Numbered from the stretch's first letter, positions 14,372-22,945 are shown. The stretch: 34,069 bases of DNA from Photobacterium obscurum (GCF_026191635.1 NZ_JAKRRW010000035.1:1-34069); one strand, 5' to 3'. A program made the numbers and translations. Notes: generated from the letters alone by a model not told the origin.

Positions 14372-15904
14372 CTATTTATACATTTCAAGCAAAAGCTTCA
14401 ACACAACCAATTTTTTTATAGTCGCTATTTTTTTCGACTCTTCTTTTGCGACTGATACTTTTGCACTTACTGACGTCATTTCGACAATATCTACAGTTAA
14501 CTTGTCTTTGCCAAGTAGCTCGTCAACAAGCTGTTGGGAGAAAGGCCAATAGTTCAACGTTGCATTCAAGGTTATCTCGCCGTCGATATCATCAGGAACC
14601 AAAAAAGTGTATTCAACGATCGAATAGCCGTTAGGTAAGATCCGCGTATCACTGAGCACGCGGTCAACCTCCCAGACGTTGAGATCAACGACATTGCCGT
14701 TTGCGTCACCCAGAGTGACTTTAAAGTTTCGCGTACCAGATTCAGTGTGCCCGTCAACAACGGCACCAGAGCGGTATATCTGTCGGTTAGTTGGTGTATT
14801 GACACTGAAATCAACCCAGACTTCACGGCCTTCGGGAAAACCCGTTGGTAGCTTGTGGCCGGCACCGACATTGGCAACTTTCACCTTGACAGTTGCGAGT
14901 TGGCCTGGCGATAGCGTCTCTGAGAGTTCGACAAACTCAATGGTAGCCGCAGAGCGGAGCATTTCACGGGCTAGCTCGGCACTGTCGTGATCGTTAAAAT
15001 ACTGATGTAGTGTTGAGTTTCCGCCTGTAAATTCATGGGAAAAAATGTGCTCGCGCTCTTTTCCCATGATGGCGGATTTACCCGGGTTGGCGTTCTGGCC
15101 TGGCCCTGGAGTCATGTGGCAATCCTGACATTGAACGCCTTGTTCGTTATAGGCACTTTCCTGCCACTCGTCATAGGTACGCTCGATAGGGGTACTGTTG
15201 AACGGGTGAGAGACATTATGACACACCGAGCAGAATTCAGATTTTGTTTGCAGATCAGAAAATTCTGTTTTGTGATAGGGGGAATTGGCATCGTTACGTG
15301 GTCCTACTTTGATATGCTTTTCTCTGTTCGGGGAGAGGATATAGGCGCCATTATCGTTACCGGTGATCCCTCTAATATTGTGGCAAACCTCGCAGTTAAC
15401 ACCCGGTAGATCATCATCGTTTTCATCGAGTGTTGCTGCGGTAGCATTCATGCTTGTCATGCCGATAGGGCTATGACAGGCAATACAGAAATTATCGACC
15501 TTGGCATCTGTGGCAGCACTAGCTCGCTTGAATAGGGCGCGATAGATAGGGTCTTCCCATGAATGAGCCATTACAGACTTTTCCCATTGCTGGTAGATTT
15601 CACTATGACATCCCTTACAAACCTCAGCGGGCTCGAACATTTCAGGTGTTAGCGTTTGCCCGTTGGTTGTCGTGCGGGAAGGGTAGAAAGGCATTTGTTG
15701 TTTAATTTCTTCCTGTGATACGGGTTTATAAGGTTTGACCCATTTATGCAGTTTGGTTTCCGCATTGGCTAAGCCTACTGGTAGCAGTATCAGACCGAGA
15801 ACGATAGATCTGATGGTGAGATGAAACAGCGATGTGCTGTTATATCGTTGAAAGCAACAGTTAATGCTAGCAAGCCAAGCCGGGGTGTTATTGTTAATGT
15901 GCAT
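14372..15904 (-). CDS. Pentaheme c-type cytochrome with C-terminal beta domain
   Basis: About 510 residues. The second in-frame ATG at 15904 is preferred because AGGT lies 6 bases before it; 15910 is the alternative. A long N-region and hydrophobic stretch (SIVLGLILLPVGLANA) end in a likely signal-peptidase site ANA-ET, so the protein is exported. Five CXXCH haem-binding motifs are present, counting from 15910: CKGCH 98, CIACH 142, CEVCH 173, CSVCH 227 and CQDCH 251. Extra His residues could be distal ligands. The cytochrome c554-like haem region ends near residue 290. It is followed by ~200 residues of strand-rich sequence including VKVANVGAGHKLPTGFPEGR. A role as periplasmic electron carrier or reductase is likely, but no partner gene lies nearby. 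A basic helical tail (KKIATIKKLVVLKLL) ends it. Confidence 0.8.
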   Translation of the reverse strand: MHINNNTPAWLASINCCFQRYNSTSLFHLTIRSIVLGLILLPVGLANAETKLHKWVKPYKPVSQEEIKQQMPFYPSRTTTNGQTLTPEMFEPAEVCKGCHSEIYQQWEKSVMAHSWEDPIYRALFKRASAATDAKVDNFCIACHSPIGMTSMNATAATLDENDDDLPGVNCEVCHNIRGITGNDNGAYILSPNREKHIKVGPRNDANSPYHKTEFSDLQTKSEFCSVCHNVSHPFNSTPIERTYDEWQESAYNEQGVQCQDCHMTPGPGQNANPGKSAIMGKEREHIFSHEFTGGNSTLHQYFNDHDSAELAREMLRSAATIEFVELSETLSPGQLATVKVKVANVGAGHKLPTGFPEGREVWVDFSVNTPTNRQIYRSGAVVDGHTESGTRNFKVTLGDANGNVVDLNVWEVDRVLSDTRILPNGYSIVEYTFLVPDDIDGEITLNATLNYWPFSQQLVDELLGKDKLTVDIVEMTSVSAKVSVAKEESKKIATIKKLVVLKLLLEMYK

Positions 15905-16105
15905 AGTCATACCTATTGGTCTTGCGAGGATAGGTTAATGTCTAGTAAGTCAGTCACAACCTGAGTGTAGGAAGGGGGGGGGAATGCGATGTCCCGAATG
16001 TGAAAATTAGGCGTGCAGGAGGTAGGGGGATTGTGTTTCTAATACGATAGAATAGATGGCTGTTATCCTTTGATATCAATAAACTGCTTAAATGAGGTGC
16101 TAGAA

Positions 16106-16483
16106 ATGAGAATGAAGCGGATTTTGGTTGGAAGTATGGCATTCTTTGCTTTGATTGTGTTATCTGGCTGCGGAGAGCCACTAGAGCTGACGGTGACACC
16201 GATTAAAAATGTCGACAAGGTGATGGTGACAGAACAAAGCCAGGTTGATGTTTATTGCCAGACTGGTATCTGTCAGTTTAACTTGGCGTCAAATCAAGCC
16301 ACGAGTGTTACGGTGAATATGCATTACAACGATACTCGCAGCTTTAATAAAATTGAAGGGGTCAGCATTACGGGGAAATTGGGCTCGTCAGTGAATATGG
16401 CCGATGAAAATACGTTTTCACTGGATGTGTCGAGCGATAGTGAGCCATTGAAAATTCAGGTAGTGGATTACTACCGAAATTGA
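16106..16483 (+). CDS. Small lipoprotein (125 aa)
   Basis: GAGGTG lies 8 bases before the ATG at 16106. MRMKRILVGSMAFFALIVLSGC gives a positively charged start, a hydrophobic core and a lipobox LSGC, with Cys22 as the acylation site. The residue at +2 is Gly, so sorting to the outer membrane is expected if Lol rules apply. The mature part (about 103 residues) is strand-rich and acidic with a CQTGICQF pair that could form a disulfide. It resembles a small beta-sandwich; no family is recognised. It lies divergent from the pentaheme cytochrome (about 200 bases between starts), which hints at, but does not prove, a shared promoter region. Confidence 0.75.
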   Translation: MRMKRILVGSMAFFALIVLSGCGEPLELTVTPIKNVDKVMVTEQSQVDVYCQTGICQFNLASNQATSVTVNMHYNDTRSFNKIEGVSITGKLGSSVNMADENTFSLDVSSDSEPLKIQVVDYYRN

Positions 16484-16525
16484 TTATCCGCATCAATATT
16501 TGCTAAAAGTGAGCCTCTTGCTAAA

Positions 16526-16921
16526 TCATTTCTTTTCCAATAGTTTGCGTCGATGGCGATTGGAAGCACCAGCAGCAGGTTTTTCTGGAATTGGACGTTT
16601 TTCAGCCATTAGGTGGCGAATCGCCAGAAAAGGATGCTTTAGTAACATTCGAGGCCCTGCATAACGCATGATTTGGCGGGACATTAATTTGTAGTCAGCC
16701 TTGTAGCAATGAATAGGGCAGCGCTTACAGGTAGGCTTTTGCTCGCCATATGGACACCGGTCAAGTCGAGTAAAAGCATACTGAAGGAAATCTTCGCATT
16801 GCTCGCAAAGCGAGGTTGTACCGTGGTGGTCTTTGCAATAAATCTTAACCATGGCTTCGATAGTCTTAAATTCGGTCTGAAGGCCGCCAAATAGAATTAT
16901 TTCCTGACTAGACTGGGTCAT
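16526..16921 (-). CDS. ygbA: YgbA-type protein (nitrous-oxide-stimulated promoter family)
   Basis: A 131-residue protein starting MTQSSQEIILFGGLQTEFKT; the upstream extension to 17014 is not family-like. Cysteines are at 29, 39, 42, 56, 65, 68 and 72 in the pattern C...C..C...RLDRCPYG...PTCKRCPIHCY, followed by RQIMRYAGPRMLLKHP. That string is the hallmark of YgbA, whose gene in enterobacteria is induced by nitric oxide through NsrR. The Cys set suggests metal or Fe-S binding. In the 150 bases upstream of the start there is an imperfect palindrome CATGATCTAAATCGTG (17012-17027) that could be an operator. Its fit to an NsrR consensus is weak. Neighbours give no further clue. Confidence 0.85.
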   Translation of the reverse strand: MTQSSQEIILFGGLQTEFKTIEAMVKIYCKDHHGTTSLCEQCEDFLQYAFTRLDRCPYGEQKPTCKRCPIHCYKADYKLMSRQIMRYAGPRMLLKHPFLAIRHLMAEKRPIPEKPAAGASNRHRRKLLEKK

Positions 16922-17165
16922 AACGGTTTCTCTATCGCATTCATCCGCATAAATCGTGCTAAAAATCAAAATAGGTATATCTAAAATATATCTATATAAA
17001 CCAGTATAAAACATGATCTAAATCGTGATTTATATGATAAAAATGCGGGAACTTGTTATCAGCATGAAAAAATAATGCCTTTTATCGCACTAATTGACCC
17101 TGCATGGGTTGATTTCATTGGGTTTGAGCAGTAGTATCCGCTCCTCTTTTTTTGTGGTGGTGTAT

Positions 17166-17459
17166 ATGAGCAGATTTGAGTGCCTAGAAAGAATTGTCGA
17201 CGAATACCGTAAGAAAGTTCGTGACGCGGAGTTTAATAAACAGAATGACAGTGAAGTCGCTAAAGTCCTGGTTCTGCTTGTCGGAAACTCTATGTTCAAC
17301 TTGGCAGATGAATTTGCAGATTGGGTAAATCGTGGTGGTGATCGCAGCTACGGAGGCAAGTTCTTCGTATCTAAGCAGCTAATGACGTTGCTTGAGCCTG
17401 TAACTTTCCGCGGTGTAACGGTTCGCCGTGATTCGATTAAACTGTTCAGAATTTCATAA
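17166..17459 (+). CDS. Hypothetical protein (97 aa)
   Basis: The ATG at 17166 gives MSRFECLERIVDEYRKKVRD. The longer frame from 17094 adds a hydrophobic leader encoded by promoter-like DNA and is not preferred. GGTGGTG upstream is a modest ribosome-binding site. The protein is soluble, with a charged N-terminal helix, a helical middle (VAKVLVLLVGNSMFNLADEF) and a strand-rich C-terminus (FRGVTVRRDSIKLFRIS). A terminator follows at 17558. No family is recognised. It is divergent from ygbA. Confidence 0.65.
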   Translation: MSRFECLERIVDEYRKKVRDAEFNKQNDSEVAKVLVLLVGNSMFNLADEFADWVNRGGDRSYGGKFFVSKQLMTLLEPVTFRGVTVRRDSIKLFRIS

Positions 17460-17557
17460 CTGTTTAGTTTATATCGTATGTTCAATGACTCTCATAAAAG
17501 AAAAATTGAAGATCATATTTTTAGTCAAGCTTTGTTCCGATGAAGCGGGATTAGTAG

Positions 17558-17583
17558 AAAAGGATGCTTAGGCATCCTTTTTT
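17558..17583 (+). terminator. Rho-independent terminator after the gene at 17166
   Basis: The stem AAAGGATGC pairs with GCATCCTTT around a TTAG-type loop and ends in six T residues. Confidence 0.9.
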
Positions 17584-17939
17584 GCATCTGAAAGGCCATA
17601 ACTCTATATATTAACCGAGCGAGATATCGTTCATGATTCCCGTTAGCTCTGCGGTTGATTCTGATACGATTTGGGTGTATTTCATACGACGGATTAACCT
17701 AAACTCAAAAAGCTCTGTCACGGGCGCCTGAGGCGCTCTGAAGATAGCTCTGAACCTTGTACTTAAGATGCTATTGCAACCGGTATCGAAAAGTAGAGTT
17801 CGGCGAGAGACCAGTCTTACTGGATCCGAAGAAAGAACTGTGGTCAGATAATTCATTATTCTAAAGATAAGTCCCCGAACAACGTCAAGACGCCTGTTTG
17901 GGTATAAACCGTAAAGTCAGTTAAAGAGATTCAAACATA
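17584..17939. other. 356-base stretch without a supported gene
   Basis: An 81-codon minus-strand frame (17611-17856) has no ribosome-binding site and no recognisable content, and the plus-strand frames are short. The last ~80 bases should hold the tpm promoter. Nothing else stands out. Confidence 0.5.
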
Positions 17940-18581
17940 ATGGATGCAGAATTTTGGCATAGCCGCTGGGCAGAGAATCGGATTGGGTTTCACCTAAATG
18001 ATATCAATCCTGTGCTGACCAAGTATTGGCCGGCAGTAAAGGCGACGCGAACAGATACGGTCTTGGTACCTATGTGTGGTAAGTCCGTAGATCTTACCTG
18101 GTTGGCCGAGAAGCATAACAAAGTTGTCGGTATTGAGCTGAGTGATATCGCGGTTAGAGCATTTTTCTCTGAGCAGTTTTACATTCCGATGGTGACTTCG
18201 TTAGGCAATGGCCAGACGGTGTATGATTTTGACGAGATCACCATTTACTGCGGTGACTTTTTTGCAACCCGCATCGAGCCTGTTGAGGTGGTGTATGACC
18301 GTGCTGCACTCATCGCGATGCCGCAGGAAATGCGTCAGATGTATGCTGATCATTTGCTCTCAATGGTAAAGGCTGGTGGCCGTATTTTGCTGGTTACACT
18401 GGATTACCCGCAAGCTGAAATGGATGGTCCTCCTTTCAGTGTTACTAAAGATGAAGTAGAGCAGTTATTTAAGGGCTGTAAAATCACGGCATTGGGCCGT
18501 GATGAGGCTGATGAGTCTCACCCGCGCCGCCAACGTGGGCTTTCACGCTTTGCAGAAGAAGCGTGGTTGATTGAAGTGTAA
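17940..18581 (+). CDS. tpm: Thiopurine S-methyltransferase
   Basis: A 213-residue enzyme starting MDAEFWHSRWAENRIGFHLN, the standard bacterial TPMT opening with substrate-site tryptophans. SAM binding follows in TVLVPMCGKSVDLTWLAEKH and VVGIELSDIAVRAFF, and the catalytic-fold strand in FDEITIYCGDFFATR. LVTLDYPQAEMDGPPFSVTK and the SRFAEEAWLI end are also typical. TPMT methylates thiopurines, and in bacteria selenium and tellurium oxyanions. It acts in the cytosol. Length and motifs match the family fully. The stop codon overlaps the first bases of a palindromic repeat element at 18581. Confidence 0.95.
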   Translation: MDAEFWHSRWAENRIGFHLNDINPVLTKYWPAVKATRTDTVLVPMCGKSVDLTWLAEKHNKVVGIELSDIAVRAFFSEQFYIPMVTSLGNGQTVYDFDEITIYCGDFFATRIEPVEVVYDRAALIAMPQEMRQMYADHLLSMVKAGGRILLVTLDYPQAEMDGPPFSVTKDEVEQLFKGCKITALGRDEADESHPRRQRGLSRFAEEAWLIEV

Positions 18582-18742
18582 TACCAATCAGCATAAGTAT
18601 TTGATCATTCTTGCTGGTTAAAATCACCTATTACTACGTTAGGCTTTTTGTAATTAGAACCACTAGTTACTGCAAACCCTTCCTTGTCTTAGGTGATTTT
18701 CCCTGCGCAATTATCTGAACACTTACTTATCCCGATTGGTAT
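18581..18742. repeat. 162-bp palindromic/MITE-like element (ATACCAATC family, copy A)
   Basis: The ends are inverted repeats: ATACCAATCAGCATAAGTA at the left and the complement of ATACCAATCGGGATAAGTA at the right. A second nested inverted repeat, AAAATCACCTA with TAGGTGATTTT, lies inside. No protein is encoded. Three related sequences occur at 20671, 20793 and 25992. It begins in the last base of the tpm stop codon. Confidence 0.75.
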
Positions 18743-18770
18743 AACTGTAGTATGCAGTACGCCAGTAAAC

Positions 18771-18795
18771 AAAAGGAGCCAATTGGCTCCTTTTT
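18771..18795. terminator. Bidirectional terminator between tpm and purT
   Basis: The stem AAAAGGAGCC / GGCTCCTTTT with loop AATT and flanking A and T runs can act in both directions. It lies 10 bases past the purT stop. Confidence 0.9.
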
Positions 18796-18804
18796 GATGC
18801 TTAC

Positions 18805-19980
18805 CTAGAACTTTACTTCGACATCAGCGGCGGTTGCTACGGCATCGTTCACTGCCTGCTCGATAGATTCTCGGCGGGTCAAGGCAACTCCCAGACGACG
18901 GCGGCCATTAATTTCTGGTTTGGCAAATAGACGCACTTGGGTATGTGGACGAGCCAATGCTGCAGTCAGGTTATCAAATCGAATATTCTCTGATACCCCT
19001 TCGGCTAATACGACGGCAGACGCTGATGGGCCAAATTGGTTAATTGAGTGGATCGGCAGGCCCAAGAACGCACGTACATGCAGCGCAAACTCAGAGAGCT
19101 CCTGAGAGATTAGCGTTACCATGCCAGTATCATGCGGGCGAGGGGAGACTTCGCTAAACAGTATTTCATCGCCTTTAACGAAAAGCTCTACGCCAAACAG
19201 GCCATAGCCGCCTAATGCATTTACTACCTTTTCAGCTACTTGCTGTGCGGCTTTCAGCGCCTTGTCGGACATCTGCTGCGGCTGCCATGATTCACGGTAA
19301 TCACCATCTTCCTGGCGGTGGCCGATAGGCGAGCAGAAATGGATACCGTCAGAGGCTCTCACAGTTAGAAGCGTAATTTCGTAATCGAATTCCACAAAGC
19401 CTTCAACAATCACTCTTCCCGCTCCGGCACGACCGCCTTCCTGGGCATATTGCCATGCAGATTCGATATCTGCCGGTGTCTTGATAACACTCTGGCCTTT
19501 GCCTGAAGAGCTCATGATTGGCTTAACGACGCAAGGTGTGCCAATGCGCTCTACCGAGGCGGCAAAGTCCTCATACTGATCAGAAAATTCGTAAGGGGAG
19601 GTTGGGATACTCAGTGTTTCTGCTGCAAGGCGACGAATGCCCTCACGGTTCATCGTTAGCTTGGTAGCATTGGCGGTCGGCACGATATTTACCCCATTGG
19701 CCTCAAGCTCTACCAAGGTGTCGGTAGCAATCGCTTCAATTTCTGGCACAACGAAATGAGGTTGTTCCATTTCAATCACTTGCTTAAGTGCGTCACCGTC
19801 AAGCATGTCGATAACATGGCTGCGATGGGCAACTTGCATAGCAGGCGCGTTGGCATAGCGATCAACAGCAATAACTTCCAGACCTAAGCGCTGACATTCA
19901 ATTGCGACTTCTTTCCCCAGTTCACCTGCACCGAGAAGTAGAACACGAGTTGCATCTGAGCGAGTAGCTGAACCTAACAT
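18805..19980 (-). CDS. purT: Formate-dependent phosphoribosylglycinamide formyltransferase
   Basis: A 391-residue ATP-grasp enzyme that makes formylglycinamide ribonucleotide from GAR, formate and ATP, the folate-independent route of purine step three. The N-terminal pre-ATP-grasp domain shows VLLLGAGELGKEVAIECQRL; the ATP-binding loop is PIMSSSGKGQSVI. The metal and ATP residues sit in GYGLFGVELFVKGDEILFSE followed by VSPRPHDTGMVTL. The C-terminal domain is VRLFAKPEINGRRRLGVALT. Length matches the E. coli enzyme (392). Upstream on its promoter side lies a near-perfect PurR operator at 20039-20054, so purine repression is expected. A terminator follows at 18771. Confidence 0.97.
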   Translation of the reverse strand: MLGSATRSDATRVLLLGAGELGKEVAIECQRLGLEVIAVDRYANAPAMQVAHRSHVIDMLDGDALKQVIEMEQPHFVVPEIEAIATDTLVELEANGVNIVPTANATKLTMNREGIRRLAAETLSIPTSPYEFSDQYEDFAASVERIGTPCVVKPIMSSSGKGQSVIKTPADIESAWQYAQEGGRAGAGRVIVEGFVEFDYEITLLTVRASDGIHFCSPIGHRQEDGDYRESWQPQQMSDKALKAAQQVAEKVVNALGGYGLFGVELFVKGDEILFSEVSPRPHDTGMVTLISQELSEFALHVRAFLGLPIHSINQFGPSASAVVLAEGVSENIRFDNLTAALARPHTQVRLFAKPEINGRRRLGVALTRRESIEQAVNDAVATAADVEVKF

Positions 19981-20038
19981 CGAATTTCCTTATGATAAGT
20001 GTTGATACTGGCGCCGATCATACAGGATTCCCCTATCG

Positions 20039-20054
20039 ACGCAAACGTTTGCTT
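20039..20054 (-). promoter_or_regulatory. PurR operator upstream of purT
   Basis: ACGCAAACGTTTGCTT matches the PurR consensus ACGCAAACGTTTNCNT at every fixed position. It lies about 60-75 bases upstream of the purT start codon. It is the only such site recognised in the window. Confidence 0.85.
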
Positions 20055-20266
20055 AATTTGTCGAAATTATCAAACTTGTTTGGTTAAGCATTGCTCAGTT
20101 TGAAGTTATTTGCCTTAAATTGTAGAAATTTGTTCTATGCTACTGTTTATGAATACTGGAGGCGGGGGAATGTAAATGTTATGTCATGATTGAAGGTTAG
20201 CTATCGTGTTTGTGGAACTTTGCGGCTAAATTACATTCATTTCCAGCTATCGGTAGTATTACTAAG

Positions 20267-20671
20267 ATGAAAAAAGCATTATTAGGTTTGGCTCTTGCCC
20301 TTTCTCTTCCATTTTCAGCACAAGCCTCTCAGAGTGCCGGTATCTTTTTCGGCAGCCCGATGAGTGGTATTCAATATAAGCACAATGATCTGCGTTTCTC
20401 GCTGGGTATCGATGACTTTGGCGTTGCCGTGGATAAGACCTTTAATCTAGGTTCTTTGGCGAATAATCCAGATCTAAATAGTATGTATACCTTCGTCGGC
20501 GCGCAATATGTTGATAACAAGCATGACAAGTTAGGTGTACGTTCAGGTGTTGGTTTTCAAGTACCCGTAAATAGTTTTGAGCTTTACGCTGAAGTAGGCC
20601 CGACGCTGTATGTGGTTGAAGATGTTGATTTAGAACTAGAAGGCGCGCTAGGATTCCGCGTGCGTTTCTAA
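20267..20671 (+). CDS. Small outer-membrane-type beta-strand protein (134 aa)
   Basis: The ATG at 20267 gives MKKALLGLALALSLPFSAQA followed by SQ, an almost ideal signal peptide. The upstream extension to 20210 would mask it, so the start is placed here despite the lack of a clear ribosome-binding site. The mature ~113 residues alternate hydrophobic and polar residues (LRFSLGIDDFGVAVDKTFNL, MYTFVGAQYVD, FELYAEVGPTLYVVEDVDLE) and end in F (FRVRF), the terminal aromatic typical of outer-membrane barrels. It is short for a barrel (perhaps 8 strands). The family is not recognised. It is divergent from purT, and palindromic repeat B begins in the last base of its stop codon. Confidence 0.75.
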   Translation: MKKALLGLALALSLPFSAQASQSAGIFFGSPMSGIQYKHNDLRFSLGIDDFGVAVDKTFNLGSLANNPDLNSMYTFVGAQYVDNKHDKLGVRSGVGFQVPVNSFELYAEVGPTLYVVEDVDLELEGALGFRVRF

Positions 20672-20726
20672 TACCAGTGCGATTAATTATCTAACCAATT
20701 GATCAGATAATTAATGGATTTGGTAT
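20671..20726. repeat. 56-bp palindromic element (ATACCAATC family, copy B)
   Basis: ATACCA at the left and TGGTAT at the right close a palindrome with ATTAATTATCT / AGATAATTAAT arms. It starts in the last base of the preceding stop codon, just as copy A starts at the tpm stop. It can form a hairpin. Confidence 0.65.
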
Positions 20727-20746
20727 AACCGCTCAGGCAGGTAAAG

Positions 20747-20775
20747 AAAAGGCTGGACTAAACCAGCCTTTTTAA
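20747..20775. terminator. Bidirectional terminator between the OM protein and TAXI genes
   Basis: AAAAGGCTGG pairs with CCAGCCTTTT around ACTAAA and is followed by T residues; the preceding A run lets it work for the minus-strand TAXI gene as well. Confidence 0.85.
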
Positions 20776-20792
20776 TGCGTTATTACTACCAT

Positions 20793-20817
20793 CTGACCTA
20801 CTTATCCAGATTGGTAT
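20793..20817. repeat. Half-copy of the ATACCAATC-family repeat (copy C)
   Basis: CTGACCTACTTATCCAGATT continues GGTAT, and matches the right arm of copy D at 26012-26036 in all but one of 25 positions. Its last base is the first base of the TAXI stop codon. Copy B and copy C might be the two ends of one 147-bp element. Confidence 0.55.
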
Positions 20818-21785
20818 TATTTGATCAATCCGACTTCCTGATAATACTGCTTCGCTCCATCGTGCAATGGTGCGGACAGGCCGTCCTTCACCATTTCTTC
20901 TTTCTTCAGGTTGGCGAAGGCAGGGTGTAACTTGCGGAACGTGTCAAAATTGTTGAAGACGGATTTTACTACCTGATAAATCAATTCTTTATCAATTTGA
21001 GCTGATGAGACAAATGTAGCGCCGACACCAAAGGTTTTAACATCATTTGCGGTACCTTTGTACATGCCGCCCGGAACGGTAGCAATACGGTAGAAATCAT
21101 TTTCAGCAACGAGTTTTTCCACGACAGGGCCCGCTACTTCGACCATAACGCTATCGCATGAGGTTGTTGCCTCCTTGATGGCTCCACTTGGGTGGCCAAC
21201 GGTATAAACCATCGCATCGATTTTGTTATCACACAGAGCTTTAGACTGCTCAGAGGCTTTTAACTCAGAGACCAGTGCAAAGTCTTTCTTGGTCCAGCCC
21301 AGTGCCTTCATTAAGACCTCCATCGTGCCACGCTGACCTGATCCTGGGTTACCAATATTGACGCGCTTTCCTTTGAGGTCGGTAAATGTCTTAATACCCG
21401 AATCCGCCCTGGCGATCACAGTGAAAGGTTCAGGGTGGATAGAAAAGACAGCGCGGAGTGATTTAAAAGGGCCGCTCTCTTTAAATTTGCTGGTGCCATT
21501 GTAGGCATGGTATTGCCAGTCTGATTGCGCAATTCCCATGTCGAGTTCGCCAGCGCGAATCGTATTGATGTTATAGATTGATCCGCCGGTACTTTCAACG
21601 GAACAACGAATGCCGTGCTCTTTGCGGTCTTTATTCACTAGCCGGCAGATTGCTCCGCCTGTTGGATAATACACCCCAGTAACACCGCCGGTGCCAATGG
21701 TAATGAATGAACTCGCGTGGGTGTTGATTGAAAAGAGTAGTGAAACGATACCGAGTAACAATGGAAATAAGCCAAATTGCTTCAT
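20817..21785 (-). CDS. TAXI-family TRAP transporter solute-binding protein
   Basis: A 322-residue protein. MKQFGLFPLLLGIVSLLFSI then NTHAS is a signal peptide, with AGAGGAAG before the start codon. The mature N-terminus FITIGTGGVTGVYYPTGGAI is the TAXI signature (T-A-x-I-type solute receptor). Further family features are GELDMGIAQSDWQYHAYNGT, IHPEPFTVIARADSGIKTF, and KGKRVNIGNPGSGQRGTMEV. These periplasmic receptors deliver substrates, often C4-dicarboxylates or glutamate-like acids, to TRAP membrane subunits. No DctM or fused DctQM gene is next to it, so it may work with a distant transporter or another system. A terminator follows the gene downstream. Confidence 0.9.
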   Translation of the reverse strand: MKQFGLFPLLLGIVSLLFSINTHASSFITIGTGGVTGVYYPTGGAICRLVNKDRKEHGIRCSVESTGGSIYNINTIRAGELDMGIAQSDWQYHAYNGTSKFKESGPFKSLRAVFSIHPEPFTVIARADSGIKTFTDLKGKRVNIGNPGSGQRGTMEVLMKALGWTKKDFALVSELKASEQSKALCDNKIDAMVYTVGHPSGAIKEATTSCDSVMVEVAGPVVEKLVAENDFYRIATVPGGMYKGTANDVKTFGVGATFVSSAQIDKELIYQVVKSVFNNFDTFRKLHPAFANLKKEEMVKDGLSAPLHDGAKQYYQEVGLIK

Positions 21786-22000
21786 GTGTCATCTTCCTCT
21801 GATTGAATAGAGTTCGCTGTACGCTTCAAAAGTATAGATGGAAAGCGATAACTCACTAATCTAGTTCGTAATAATTAGCGGCCAGTCAAAAAAAGGTGAG
21901 AGAGGAGTAAAACGGTAATGAGCGATAGGAGAGGACACTGATAGGTGAGAAGGATAGTTAGTGATGACGTAGCTTTGATCGTATTGACTCGTTGTCATAA

Positions 22001-22027
22001 AAGAAAATCCCCACACCTGTGGGGATT
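22001..22027 (-). terminator. Terminator after the EamA transporter gene
   Basis: On the minus strand AATCCCCACA pairs with TGTGGGGATT around a two-base loop and is followed by TTTTCTTTT. It lies 22 bases past the stop at 22049. Confidence 0.9.
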
Positions 22028-22048
22028 CGAGTTACTTTGCTTCGCTTG

Positions 22049-22945
22049 CTATGCAGCCTTGCTCTGTACCATGGCTTTTTTGTTTTCCCACTGGGTGATA
22101 AATGCTACGGAAGCGACAATAATGGCAGCACCGAGCCATAAACGCCCTGGCGGTACCCAGCCGAAAACCAGCCAACCGGCCAGAACATTCAGTGGCAGTT
22201 TTGCATGGTCAAATGGTTGTACAAAAGAGGCATCAGCAACTGCGTAGGCTTTGGCAATTGCCCATTGTGCGAGTGCCGTCAGCAAGCCTGCACCGGCTAA
22301 CAGCAGCCAGGTAAGCCCTTGTGTCGGCATGGTGAATTCGGGCGCCGCCAAAAATAGATTGAATGGGGTGATTAGGATCAGCAGGTAAACCACCATGGTT
22401 GTCGGCGAGTCATGTACCGACATTTTTTTAACCATCAGTGAATAACTGGCCCAGAAAAACGCTGCTCCGACAGGAAGCAAGGATGCCCAACTAAATCCGT
22501 CGGCCCACGGCTCTAGAATGATCATGGCACCGGTAAAACCTGCCAGCGTAGCAATCCAGCGTGCCGTTCCAACTTTCTCTTTCAGAAACAGCCCTGAGCC
22601 GATAGTTGCAAATAGCGGTGATGTCATCAGCAGCGCAATACCCTGCCAGATAGGAACCGGGTAGGCCAGCGCCCACAGCCACAGTTGAATACCAATCACA
22701 GACAGAAATACACGCAAGCAATGCATGCCTAAGTGCTTTGTCTGTAAAGCGCGTCGCAGCCCAAGGCTCTTTAGCCAGGGGAAAATGGCAATCAGCGCGA
22801 TGAAATACTGAATAAAGGCCACAGTTGTTGAGGGCAGGTGAAGCATGACGCTTAAGTATTGAGCCAGGCTGTTAACAATGGCAAAAGCAAGCCCTGCAGT
22901 TAACATCCAGCTGGCGCCCTGAAGCGGGTTATGATGATGTGACAT
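22049..22945 (-). CDS. DMT-superfamily (EamA) exporter
   Basis: A 298-residue inner-membrane protein with two EamA repeats of five helices each. The first repeat includes WMLTAGLAFAIVNSLAQYLS and ends near WLWALAYPVPIWQGIALLMT. The second opens with WASLLPVGAAFFWASYSLMV and closes with PLNVLAGWLVFGWVPPGRLW, then GAAIIVASVAFI. Length (about 300) and the short periplasmic loops are standard. Members export metabolites, amino acids or drugs in exchange for protons; the substrate cannot be read. No strong ribosome-binding site is seen before the start at 22945. The gene is monocistronic, with its own terminator at 22001. Confidence 0.9.
   Translation of the reverse strand: MSHHHNPLQGASWMLTAGLAFAIVNSLAQYLSVMLHLPSTTVAFIQYFIALIAIFPWLKSLGLRRALQTKHLGMHCLRVFLSVIGIQLWLWALAYPVPIWQGIALLMTSPLFATIGSGLFLKEKVGTARWIATLAGFTGAMIILEPWADGFSWASLLPVGAAFFWASYSLMVKKMSVHDSPTTMVVYLLILITPFNLFLAAPEFTMPTQGLTWLLLAGAGLLTALAQWAIAKAYAVADASFVQPFDHAKLPLNVLAGWLVFGWVPPGRLWLGAAIIVASVAFITQWENKKAMVQSKAA

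Noticed and set aside
17012..17027. Palindrome before ygbA as a confident NsrR site
   Set aside because: Arms and spacing do not fit the published NsrR pattern well enough; left as a weak candidate.
17611..17856. 81-codon minus-strand frame upstream of tpm
   Set aside because: No ribosome-binding site, no recognisable domain, and it lies in a gap expected to hold a promoter. Kept only as a gap description.
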